Below are positions 1 through 8,685 of a stretch of 38,290 bases of DNA, in pieces. Below the pieces are notes generated by a model. That model searched no databases. It saw nothing but the letters and a program-made list of their open reading frames with translations, and was not told the DNA's origin. Source of the stretch: Microcoleus sp. CSU_2_2 (GTDB lineage Bacteria; Cyanobacteriota; Cyanobacteriia; Cyanobacteriales; Microcoleaceae); assembly GCA_012035135.1 (NCBI GenBank), contig JAAUPI010000020.1, forward strand, positions 1 through 38,290, given 5' to 3'. The position numbers and the translations under genes were made by a program. How positions within the stretch are numbered: position 1 is the stretch's first letter; each line of letters starts with the position of its first letter.

Positions 1-263
1 GAACAAAATTAGATGTAACAGCCGAACCATTGCTGACAGAAATTTTAGCAACTTATCCAACTAAAATAGTTAAAGGATTGCCTGTTTTGGACAAGTATTT
101 GCGTTGGCCCGGATGCGAGTTATTTATTATGGGTGGTTTAGCCGCTTTGCAAGTAGGGCCTGTAGGTCGAAATCTTTCCGGTGCAAGGATGGCAAGTTCC
201 CGCATTGTGCCAGCTTTAATTAAGTCTAGGGCTAGGGTTTCATTTGCTCAAATTGCTCGTTGA
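1..263 (+). CDS. C-terminal end of a FAD/NAD(P)-binding oxidoreductase (partial)
   Basis: The frame is open from the window edge (it reads from base 3) to a TGA at 261-263, so only the last ~87 residues are seen. The segment with YLRWPGCELFIMGGLAALQ and VGPVGRNLSGARMASSRIVPAL resembles the end of cyanobacterial flavin-dependent proteins related to the SidA/IucD/PvdA N-hydroxylase fold, where a Gly-rich stretch closes the FAD site. That is recognition from memory of the family, not a domain search. The catalytic part lies outside the window, so substrate and reaction cannot be stated. The next gene, at 540, runs on the opposite strand and converges with this one. Confidence 0.5.
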   Translation, partial: TKLDVTAEPLLTEILATYPTKIVKGLPVLDKYLRWPGCELFIMGGLAALQVGPVGRNLSGARMASSRIVPALIKSRARVSFAQIAR

Positions 264-397
264 TTCTGTCAAATTTAGGCGCGATCGCGACATAAGCATC
301 GAAATCAATTTTACCAGAAATCAGGAGATGACAGTGCCATTTCCCTACAATTAATCTGGGTAGGAAACGGCATTGTCTATAGGTGTTAATTAAACGT

Positions 398-508
398 AAT
401 ACCAAATCCGGGTTATCCATCCCCTTTATTGTTGAGGAGGGGGAGAGGGGGAGGAGGAGAAATTAGTTCACTTTTTCATAAAGGGGGTAACTAACCCGGA
501 TTTAGTAT
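398..508. repeat. MITE-like inverted repeat with ACCAAATCCGGGTTA ends
   Basis: ATACCAAATCCGGGTTA at 399-415 faces TAACCCGGATTTAGTAT at 492-508, with one arm mismatch and a purine-rich (GGGGAGAGGGGGAGG) centre. A third arm of the same family, CACCCGGATTTGGTATTAC, occurs alone at 24372-24390. The element sits between two convergent genes and encodes nothing convincing. Confidence 0.6.
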
Positions 509-539
509 AAAACCTATAATATGCAATGGTTTTAGCTAA

Positions 540-2684
540 TTAAGAATTCAAAAAATCTAAATGTTCTCCAGATTTAGAGAGTAAATCTGCGACAACTCCT
601 TCGATTTTTACCTGTCCATTTTCCATGAAAATAATCCAGTTAGCTCGATTAATCACTCTCGGGCGATGACTAATTAAAATCGTGGTTTTACCTTGGCGGT
701 AAGATAGGAGTCCATCGAGGACTTCCGCTTCACTTATGGGGTCAAGATTGGCAGTAGATTCGTCTAAAATTAAGAGCGGTGGGTCAGTAACAATCCCTAA
801 AGCGATCGCTAATCTTTGTCGCTGACCTCCCGAAAGATTTGCCCCTAATTCCCCTAAAATAGTTTGATATTTACTAGGAAGTTTACTGATAAATTCATCC
901 GCCCTAGCAATTTGACACGCCTTGACAATTTGCTCAAATCCCACGCCAGGATTTCCCAATCGTAGATTATCAATAATTGGGCGAGTCCAAAAGTGCGACT
1001 CTTGGGGAATAATTACAATTTGTTCCCGGATACAATCAAGAGAAAGGTCTGGTAAATTGTAATTGCCAATGCGAATATTACCAGACTGAGGCTGATATAA
1101 ACCAGCAATGATTTTGGCTAAGGTACTTTTCCCACAACCAGACTTGCCAATTAAGGCAATAACTTGACCGCCGGGAAGAGTCAGGGAAAAGTTTTCTAAG
1201 AGTTCATTTCTGCCAGAATGATGAAAGTTGAGATTGCTGCAAATAATGTCAGCATTACTAGGAATTTTTACCGATGGTTTGGTATTTTTATCTTGAATTT
1301 CAGGGGTTGAGTCAATGACTTCAACTACGCGATCGATCGCCGATCGCGTGAAGGTTAATTGATTGACAAAACCAATGACACTGGCAATGAAAATTAGAAA
1401 ATTTCTATTCATGGTACTCAAAGCCAACAATTGCCCAATACTCAATTCTTGACTGAAGACTAAATTGCTGCCAAACCACAGTAAAGTTATCTCACCAGCT
1501 AAGGAGAAAAAGCCCGAAAAAGTGTTATTTACAATTGCCACTTGATTCATATTAAAAGTAATATTTGCTTGTCTCCCATAGCGCACTTGAAATTCCTCCC
1601 AAAATTGAGGTGCAGCATTTTTGGCTTTCAGGACGATCGCACCTTTAAAAGTTTCCACTAGCAAGGCTGTATTTTCGGCAGCGACAATTAATAAACTGCT
1701 GATATTTTGTTTAAGTTTAGGTAGTAAGATTAGAGTTGAAATTGTCATTAATAAGCCAATCACTAAAGCAACTGCTAGTAACTTTGGGCTGTAGGCTAAC
1801 ATTAAAGTCAGGGAAATAGCAGCCACGAAAAATTGACTGGGAAGTAAGATAATTGCTTGAGAAATAATTTGATTAATTTGTTCAATATCTCGCAAGCGGC
1901 TGGCAATTTCACCGCTGCGGTGGCATTCGTAGTATGCCATTGGTAAACCTAAGATAGTTCGGCAAAATTCTAAGATTAAATCTAGCTGCAACCGCTGGGA
2001 AAAATGAGCTACTAAGTTTAATTGTACGAATTTTAAACTGCTGTTAACTAAATTCATTATTAAAACAGCAATAACTACAGCATTGAGTAACTTATTATCT
2101 CCTCTTACTAGCACGTCATCGGTGAGAATTTGTAGCAGAAATGGAGAGGCGAGAGCAAGTAAAGCTGAGACGAGATTCAGTAAGAGTGCTTCGGCAAGAA
2201 TGTGGCGATAATTCCAGACTCGCAGTAAGAAACGCTGAAGGGTGCTAACGCGATCGCGCTCGTCGATTTGTGCTAGAAATTCTGGGTGCGGTTCTAGCAG
2301 TAACATCACGCCATTTGGCCAACTTAATTGCAGTTCTTTTCTGGATAAATACCGGATACCAAAACCGGGATCTGCAATCACATATTTGCTACCTCTGCGA
2401 CCGTATAAAATGACCCAATGAAAGCCTTTCCAGTGAATAATTCCTGGTAGCGTAACTACTTTTTTATCAATTAGTTCTAGGGAGGCTTTTACGCCTCTGG
2501 CGTTGAAGCCAAGGGTTTTAGCGCCTTGTTTGAGATTGAGCAATGTGGTTCCCAAAGCGCCAGTACCGGAGACTTCGCGGGTTTTGCTGAGGGTGAAAAT
2601 TCGACCGTAATATTTGGCAATGGCTGCTAGGCAAGCTGCGCCACAATCTTCTTCGCTATGCTGTAATATAACTGGGTATTTCAT
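540..2684 (-). CDS. Peptidase-containing ABC exporter (C39 domain, LanT/SunT type)
   Basis: This is a bacteriocin/lanthipeptide exporter that cleaves a double-glycine leader and exports the core peptide across the inner membrane. The order is C39 peptidase (about residues 1-130), a membrane domain of about six helices, then an ABC ATPase (about 480-714). The peptidase triad looks intact: Cys in EEDCGAACLA, His in WKGFHWVILYG, Asp in VIADPG. The ATPase has Walker A GKSGCGKST, signature LSGGQRQR, Walker B LLILDEST and H-loop ISHRP. The frame also allows a TTG start at 2720, but the ATG at 2684 (MKYPVILQHSEEDCG) fits the usual start of the C39 domain. It lies downstream of LanM on the same strand, separated by a 160-bp repeat, and probably shares its transcription unit. 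The 714-residue length is normal for the family. Confidence 0.9.
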   Translation of the reverse strand: MKYPVILQHSEEDCGAACLAAIAKYYGRIFTLSKTREVSGTGALGTTLLNLKQGAKTLGFNARGVKASLELIDKKVVTLPGIIHWKGFHWVILYGRRGSKYVIADPGFGIRYLSRKELQLSWPNGVMLLLEPHPEFLAQIDERDRVSTLQRFLLRVWNYRHILAEALLLNLVSALLALASPFLLQILTDDVLVRGDNKLLNAVVIAVLIMNLVNSSLKFVQLNLVAHFSQRLQLDLILEFCRTILGLPMAYYECHRSGEIASRLRDIEQINQIISQAIILLPSQFFVAAISLTLMLAYSPKLLAVALVIGLLMTISTLILLPKLKQNISSLLIVAAENTALLVETFKGAIVLKAKNAAPQFWEEFQVRYGRQANITFNMNQVAIVNNTFSGFFSLAGEITLLWFGSNLVFSQELSIGQLLALSTMNRNFLIFIASVIGFVNQLTFTRSAIDRVVEVIDSTPEIQDKNTKPSVKIPSNADIICSNLNFHHSGRNELLENFSLTLPGGQVIALIGKSGCGKSTLAKIIAGLYQPQSGNIRIGNYNLPDLSLDCIREQIVIIPQESHFWTRPIIDNLRLGNPGVGFEQIVKACQIARADEFISKLPSKYQTILGELGANLSGGQRQRLAIALGIVTDPPLLILDESTANLDPISEAEVLDGLLSYRQGKTTILISHRPRVINRANWIIFMENGQVKIEGVVADLLSKSGEHLDFLNS

Positions 2685-2760
2685 GGAATTTGTCGGGAGA
2701 ATGTGGTAATTATAAATCAATCATGTCTCGTTAATATAGGTTTGCATAATATCAGGTTCA

Positions 2761-2920
2761 GTAGGGGCGGGTTCGCCAAGATATTCAATGGAAAACCATA
2801 GGTTTTAAAAACCCGCCCCGTTCCTAGGGCGAGGGCGGATTTATTATATTTCTGGCGGGGTGGGGGCGGGTTTTTGAGTATTTGGGAATCTTTTTAAGCT
2901 ATTGGCGAACCCGCCCCTAC
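2761..2920. repeat. 160-bp MITE-like element with perfect 19-bp inverted ends
   Basis: GTAGGGGCGGGTTCGCCAA at 2761-2779 is the exact reverse complement of 2902-2920. Nested inside are further complementary arms (AAACCCGCCCCG near 2808 and GGGGGCGGGTTTTT near 2862), so the whole element could fold as one long hairpin. It fills most of the gap between LanM and the exporter and could weaken or shape read-through between them. Confidence 0.75.
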
Positions 2921-2957
2921 AAGTTTTTGACAATGTATTTCATTCAATTATTAAGCG

Positions 2958-5900
2958 CTAATCTTTCATTAATGGCGGTGCGATCGCGAGTACAGAAGGC
3001 ACAATATTGGGGGCGGCTAATCTCAGAAATCCGTAGCCAATGCCAGCAATTCCTGTCATCAAACCTAGATTTTCTACTCGCTGCGGTACGTCGCAAATCC
3101 AACCGTATTGGGCAATACTTTCGATCGCATTAAGAGCAATCTGATTGATTTCCGATCGCCCGGAAGTATTCAATATTTGCCGATCGCAATTCAGGAATTC
3201 CAGATTGCCGAGATCGCCATTACACAGAGAATGATTGTTACCAAAACCGCGCGCGATCGCAGTCTCCCGCGCCGCATCGATCTCAGCCAAAATTTCCCCA
3301 TCCTGAAAATGACGGAGTGAATGCAATCGCCCAAAACCGATACCGGGTGCGCCGTGACTCCATCCCAAGCTGAAAAATTGAGTGCGATCGCGCTCAAATC
3401 GCAAATCAGGCCAGTTTTTTACCTTTTCTGAAAACAAACTGCGCTCGTAAGCGATCGCACCCAGCGCCGCCGAGTGAAAACGTTCCGCACCTGTCAGCGC
3501 TGCCAACTCCAACAACGCCCAAGCAATACCCGCCGCACCGTGAGAAAATCCTGTCAGGGGTTGACATCCGGGAATTGTCCGCCAACCGAGTCCCTGGGGC
3601 ATTTTTTCAGCTTTTTCGAGGATGCGATCGCCACACCGAAGCGCCACTGTTTTAATGCGATCGCCCCCAACACAGCAATGCAGACTTGCTAAAGCCCCAA
3701 TACACCCCGCCGCGCCGCCAATAATATCTAATTGCTCATCCTTGGAAATCAATGCTGGCAAGCGTTCTACCCATTCAACAGCCATGTATAACATCTCTGG
3801 ATGCTGCCACAAACTACCCAAGTGAGTCAAAGTATAAATCAACCCCGCCCAGCCGTTAAAAGCGCCAATTGATGAAATCAGCCTGCCCTCATATTCGACT
3901 TGGTGCAGTACCGATCGCATCCCTGCCTGGGCTAATTCCCGATAGCGATCCTGTTTTGTCACCGCACCCAAATAAGCCAGAAACAACGCTACACCGGGAA
4001 TCCCATCCCACAAATCCCACCCCAAAGGGCTAACTGCCCAGTGGCGAGTACCCGTAAAAACTGGCCCAATCCAGCCCGCCAAATCGCCTGCACGCACCGC
4101 TAAAAACTCCAGTCTGTCGCCGATCGCACTTGCTGCTTGCACATACGCCAACTCAGTCGCCCGATCGTCTGCTGCTGCCACCTTTGGCATCGCGTAACTA
4201 AGTGACTTCCCCGGTTCCACCACCATGCCTAACGTTGTGAGAGAAGTGCGAATAAACCATAGCTGGCGCTCTAAATCGGCTTCATTCATGGCTTGTAGGC
4301 GCTGCTGTACCAACTCTAGCCCCGACTCGTCAAAAAAATCGCGAAAACATTCGCCGTTACTCGCCCACAGATGGCGCGAGTTGGGATACGTTGTGAGTTT
4401 GGGAATATCACCTTGCCACAAAGCCTCTCTCTCAGCCGGGATAACGCGCTCTAGGTATGGCAGCGCGGGGACTTCTACCCAAAGTTTATCGAAAAGGCGA
4501 TCGCGATCGAGAGCATCCCGCAACAAATTTGGGTGAAAGCTTTCTTGCAGCAACAACCCGTAACTCCGGGTTTCCCGCAGGAAAACGCGCACTTCATCTG
4601 TCGCAAAGCGATCTAAAAATTTGCTAAATTCCTCTCTATGCTTGACGATTAGCCGATAAGTCGCAGTAAATCCCGTTGCGATCGCCTCTTGATATGCCAA
4701 CGCATTCACCAACTCCCCCTGCAAGCGCGGTTGATTTTGATTCTCTCCGAGCGCGATCGCTTGCCGATAAACCTTTGCTTCATCAGTGTTTGAGGCTTTC
4801 AATCCAATTGTCCGCCCCATTCCCAACCTTTCGGGATTGCCACCGATCGCGCTCACATCCACCGCATCTGCTGCGATCGCCTGTGGTTGTGGCAGCAAAC
4901 CCACGCGCAATACGGATTTACCCATTTCTCGACGGGCGGGGAGAACTGAATTTGGCGAGTTTGGGGCAACTGGATGGGGGTGAAATAGGGATTCTAAGTC
5001 AATTAACACGGGGTGTTCCCCGGCTGCGATCAGGTTTTCGGCATGGAAATCAGTGCCTTGGATGGCGTGCAGTAGCGCTAGTAACCCGCCGAGGCGCTGG
5101 TAAAAGCGTTCGACGGCGGCGGGAGTTTCGCAACTGCTGGTATGGGCGAATTCTACCCATCCGTAACTGCCGCGATCGAGGATTTGCAAAGTGCGAAATT
5201 TTGGCTCACTTTTGGTATTAAGCCATGTGAGGAGTGTTTGGAAGCGAGCGTCTACAGCGAGGGGTTTGGGCTTATAGGCGATTTGCCAGCCAGAGCTAAA
5301 TGTGACTAGGGTGACGCTGCGGCAGCCGTTGTGAGCGTCACCCGCACCCGCTTTGACTTGTGCTAGAACTCCTGGCTCGATTTTGTGAGAAAAGTGAGAG
5401 ATAATTGTTTCCCAGTCATCGCAGAGGCGCTGGAGGAATTCTAAACTGAGATCGACCCAGATATTTATACAAATGACCAATTGTTGCGCTAATACTGGGT
5501 ATTCTTGCAGGATCGCGATCGCACTTTCGGGAGCTTCTAACCGCTGTAAGAAGCTCTCAAAGCGCTGTTGAGGAGTTTCGCCTGCCAGTAAGCCTTGCAA
5601 TCGCTGGGCATTTAGCTCTAGTGCCATTGTTGGGTTCAGCATCCAGAAGAAGCGATCGGGTAAAAATGCTAACAAAATTGATTCGATGGTAGTGCGATCG
5701 AAGGGTAGGGACGATGTTTTTCTATCCTTTACTAAGGCGGCAATTCCTTGGTGCAAGCGGTTTTTACCTTCAGCAAGCAGGGGCGCGATCGCGATCGTAA
5801 AACCTTCTGCCTCCGCGCGATCGCCCATCGTAAAAGCCATATCTAGTTCCTCCAACCAACTTAGAGGCTTTCCATGTCGCTTAGCCAGTGTTGAGACTGG

Positions 5901-6127
5901 TTCTCCCAACAGATACCGAAATTCTGCCTCAGTAATTCCCTCTAAAGCCAGTTTCTTATCAAAAAAAGTATCTTTGTCAAGGGGTATTGCGATCGCCACC
6001 GCCGCCATCGGCGATCGGCTAATTCCCCATCAAACTCATCTTTGCAGCCAGCGCCCAAAGACGCAATCCTTTCCCTCAGCGCGATCGCCCGATACCAACT
6101 CTCGCTTTGAAATACTTGTCGATCCAT
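2958..6127 (-). CDS. lanM: Type 2 lanthipeptide synthetase LanM (apparent N-terminal frameshift, altered zinc site)
   Basis: LanM enzymes dehydrate Ser/Thr of a precursor peptide and then cyclise them with Cys. The long frame (2958-6008, 1016 residues) lacks the usual N-terminus. That part is in the -1-related frame starting at ATG 6127 (MDRQVFQSESWYRAIALRER ... RRWRRWRSQYP). One extra C in the C4 run at 5981-5984 would join QYP to LDKDTFFDKKLALEGITE and give about 1056 residues, normal for LanM. The kinase-like dehydratase part keeps GTDFHAENLIA and PVLIDLESLFHP. The LanC-like part has GFSHGAAGIAW, but the expected WCHG reads WSHG (codon 3357-3359) and the expected CHG reads CNG (codon 3219-3221), so two of three zinc ligands are changed. 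Dehydration may survive while cyclisation is doubtful; a decaying gene is equally possible. HIP1 sites are dense here. Confidence 0.85.
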
Positions 6128-6233
6128 CGCCTCCACACCCTGACTCCTTGAAAGCCCAACTATCCCGCCATTCATGGCAGAGCCTTGATTGCAGGCAAAA
6201 TTAGCGACCGCGCTTGACTTAGTTGCTCGACTA

Positions 6234-6248
6234 TGATAATCATTATCA
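6234..6248. promoter_or_regulatory. Fur-box-like operator, 7-1-7 palindrome
   Basis: TGATAATCATTATCA matches the classical 7-1-7 Fur half-site arrangement (TGATAAT-N-ATTATCA) without a mismatch. It lies 107 bp upstream of the proposed LanM start and 156 bp upstream of the porin start, in the shared divergent promoter region. Repression of one or both arms by ferric-uptake regulator under iron sufficiency is inferred from the site alone. Confidence 0.7.
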
Positions 6249-6332
6249 TTGCGGTTGTCAAGGCGATCGGTCAAAATCTCAAGCGTAAAAGCTAACAGAT
6301 AAGTGAGTAAACATAGTTTTACATCATGTCTT

Positions 6333-6362
6333 TTGACTAGCTTAACAGCCCAGTACAAATAT
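6333..6362 (+). promoter_or_regulatory. Possible sigma70-type promoter for the porin
   Basis: TTGACT at 6333-6338 is a good -35 box. A -10 box is weak: TACAAA at 6354-6359 (15-bp spacer) or AAATAT at 6357-6362 (18-bp spacer). The ribosome binding site GAGGAG at 6393-6398 is well placed for the ATG at 6404. The promoter is tentative; the ribosome binding site is clear. Confidence 0.3.
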
Positions 6363-6403
6363 TACACAAACCTTGAATCGATCGGGGTATGTGAGGAGTT
6401 TCC

Positions 6404-8578
6404 ATGTTAAAAGTTTTGTCAAATGCTTTGCTATTTAGCCCAGTAACCGTTTGTGCTTTTCTAGCAGTTTGTGGGAGTGCGATCGCCAGCGAAGCCGCAG
6501 ATTTAACCCAAAATGCGCCGATTCAAAACCCCGAAAAAATAGCCGCAATCACCGCAGCAGCAACGCCCGAAAATCAGCTCGAAACAACAAGTATTACCTC
6601 TACAAACTTGTTGTCCGATCCTAGCAGCGAGTCCCTGACAGATGTTGGCACGGTAGAAAAAATAGAATCCTTGCCAGCGCAACAAAATAACCTGAGCATT
6701 CAGGAAAAAATAGCCGCTACAGAGATCGATCGAACATCGGAAAACTTAACAACAGCAACTGAAGCCTTACCAGGCAACGAAATAGCAGATTCAACAGCAA
6801 ATCTAACAGCAGAAAATCCCCCTGCGATCGCCGATCCATTAGAACAGTCTAGCGCCAGTTCAGAGACAATGGAGCAAGTTACATCCGTCTCCCAACTATC
6901 CGATGTAAAGCCCACAGATTGGGCATTTCAAGCCTTACAATCATTAGTCGAACGCTACGGCTGCATCGCAGGATATCCCGACGGCACCTATCGCGGAAAT
7001 CGCGCCATGACTCGTTACGAATTCGCCGCTGGATTAAATGCTTGTCTCGACCAAGTTACCAAATTAATTAGCAGTTCAACAGCTAATTTAGCCACCAAAG
7101 AAGACTTAGCAACCATACAAAAGTTGCAAGAAGAATTTGCTGCCGAACTTGCTACCTTGCGCGGCAGAGTCGATGCTTTAGAAGCTCGAACTGCCGAACT
7201 CGAAGCCAACCAATTTTCGACAACCACAAAATTGAGCGGCGAAGTAGTTTTTGCCCTGACAGACGTATTAGCTGGCGATAACGTTAGAACCCGCCTTCCC
7301 TTATCACCTCTCAACCCAATTACCGGAGCACGGCGAGAACAATCTAGAGAATTTACTACAGACGAGCAAAATACAGTCTTTGCCAACCGGGTCCGCCTGA
7401 ATTTCCTAACAAGTTTTACCGGGAAAGATATGTTAAAAATCCGCCTTACAGCCGGAAATTCAGCGCACCCAGGCCGACGAGCTCCTGACAATATCCGAGG
7501 TTTTGAATATGGGCCAAACCCAGTTACAGCTTATCAATCCGGTGGGAATCAAGCCGAACTAGCCAGAACCTATGAAGGTCAGCAAACTTTTCAAGATATC
7601 AGCACATTATCTGCTAATAATACCTTTGGATTAACAGCCTTGCATTACGAGTTTCCCGTTAGTTCTCGCTTGCAAGCTGTCATCATGGCAAAAGATGGCG
7701 AACACATGGATTATGTGCCTACAACATTCAGTCTTTTTGAAGATGGAAATGGCGGTACTCGTTCTCTATCTATACTCGGTCAACGCAACCCAATTTATAG
7801 CATTGGTGGATTGGGGGCGGGCGCGGGATTTAATTACAGATTCAGCGACAAATTAAATCTCAGTGTTGGATATTTAGCTGGTACGGCAGAAAATCCAAGT
7901 CAAGGAAATGGCTTATTCAATGGTAGATATTCGGCTCTCGCTCAGCTAACATTCAATCCCAGCCGCAATTTATCCTTGGGCTTAATTTACAACAACAACT
8001 ATCAGGTAGGCTCGCCTTTATTTAATAATGATGTCGGGACAACTCTTGCCAATAGTCCAATTTTCTTGACCGATAAATATGCGACAAATTCTTATGGTTT
8101 GTCGGGATTGTGGCGAGTTAATCGCAGATTTGGGATCGGCGGTTGGTTTAGCTATACCGATGTCAAAAGTTTTGGCGGAACATTAGCTCCCGGTACGCCA
8201 TTTGAGACTCGTTTCAGCAGCAGCAATGCTGATATTTTCAGCTACGGTGTTACTTTAGCTTTTCCTGACCTTGGAAAGCCAGGAAATTTAGGAGGAATTG
8301 TAATTGGCGTACCTCCCCATTTGACGAGTGCAAAAACTCCTTCTCCTTTCGATCGACCTCAAAGTGTACCGGAAAATCGAGCGGGTTATGATACGAAGGA
8401 TTTAGTCAGACGAATTCCCGATCGCGCTACTCCTTTTCACATTGAAGCTTTCTACGTTTATCGCCTTACGGATAATATCTTACTCACTCCTGGTTTGATT
8501 TGGTTAACGGCTCCCAATCAAACCAATAAGAATCCTGATGTGGTGATTGGAACTTTGAGAGCTACATTCCTTTTTTAA
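6404..8578 (+). CDS. SLH-domain OprB-type porin (iron uptake porin family)
   Basis: This is a cyanobacterial outer-membrane porin of 724 residues. A signal peptide (residues 1 to about 28, ending CGSAIAS-EA) is followed by an unusually long, low-complexity Ser/Thr/Ala/Glu-rich linker to about residue 160. Next come one SLH motif (DVKPTDWAFQALQSLVERYG ... GYPDGTYRGNRAMTRYEFAAGLN, binds the cell wall), a coiled coil (ATKEDLATIQKLQEEFAAELATLRGR), and a beta-barrel from about residue 275 ending in the outer-membrane signature TLRATFLF. Family members are now called iron uptake porins, and the Fur-like palindrome 156 bp upstream agrees with that. A GAGGAG ribosome binding site supports the ATG start. 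TfuA and YcaO genes follow on the same strand after 107 bp, so the porin may lead that transcript. Confidence 0.9.
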   Translation: MLKVLSNALLFSPVTVCAFLAVCGSAIASEAADLTQNAPIQNPEKIAAITAAATPENQLETTSITSTNLLSDPSSESLTDVGTVEKIESLPAQQNNLSIQEKIAATEIDRTSENLTTATEALPGNEIADSTANLTAENPPAIADPLEQSSASSETMEQVTSVSQLSDVKPTDWAFQALQSLVERYGCIAGYPDGTYRGNRAMTRYEFAAGLNACLDQVTKLISSSTANLATKEDLATIQKLQEEFAAELATLRGRVDALEARTAELEANQFSTTTKLSGEVVFALTDVLAGDNVRTRLPLSPLNPITGARREQSREFTTDEQNTVFANRVRLNFLTSFTGKDMLKIRLTAGNSAHPGRRAPDNIRGFEYGPNPVTAYQSGGNQAELARTYEGQQTFQDISTLSANNTFGLTALHYEFPVSSRLQAVIMAKDGEHMDYVPTTFSLFEDGNGGTRSLSILGQRNPIYSIGGLGAGAGFNYRFSDKLNLSVGYLAGTAENPSQGNGLFNGRYSALAQLTFNPSRNLSLGLIYNNNYQVGSPLFNNDVGTTLANSPIFLTDKYATNSYGLSGLWRVNRRFGIGGWFSYTDVKSFGGTLAPGTPFETRFSSSNADIFSYGVTLAFPDLGKPGNLGGIVIGVPPHLTSAKTPSPFDRPQSVPENRAGYDTKDLVRRIPDRATPFHIEAFYVYRLTDNILLTPGLIWLTAPNQTNKNPDVVIGTLRATFLF

Positions 8579-8586
8579 ATAGTGCC

Positions 8587-8680
8587 AAAAACCTGGTTTC
8601 TTTATCTAGCCTCAGGAACCGGGTTTCTTTCTAAATATCTCGTTCAAAATCGAATTTTATCCATAAACCCGGTTTCTTTA
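8587..8680. repeat. Three direct copies of an AACCCGGTTTCTTT repeat
   Basis: AAAACCTGGTTTCTTT (8587-8602), GAACCGGGTTTCTTT (8616-8630) and AAACCCGGTTTCTTTA (8665-8680) fill the gap between porin and TfuA gene. Another copy lies inside a coding region at 16833-16848, so this is an interspersed family rather than a local regulatory array. Confidence 0.6.
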
Positions 8681-8685
8681 CCTTT

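Noticed and set aside
232-420. 62-residue minus-strand ORF
   Set aside because: It overlaps the end of the oxidoreductase gene, starts inside the inverted-repeat element at 398-508 and shows no recognisable domain or ribosome binding site.
4676-5221. 181-residue plus-strand ORF
   Set aside because: Antisense shadow of LanM with no domain or start signal.
5942-6358. 138-residue minus-strand ORF as a possible lanthipeptide precursor
   Set aside because: Its second half is the displaced N-terminus of LanM (MDRQVFQSESWY...). The first half runs through the promoter and the Fur-like site and has no GG leader or Ser/Thr/Cys-rich core.
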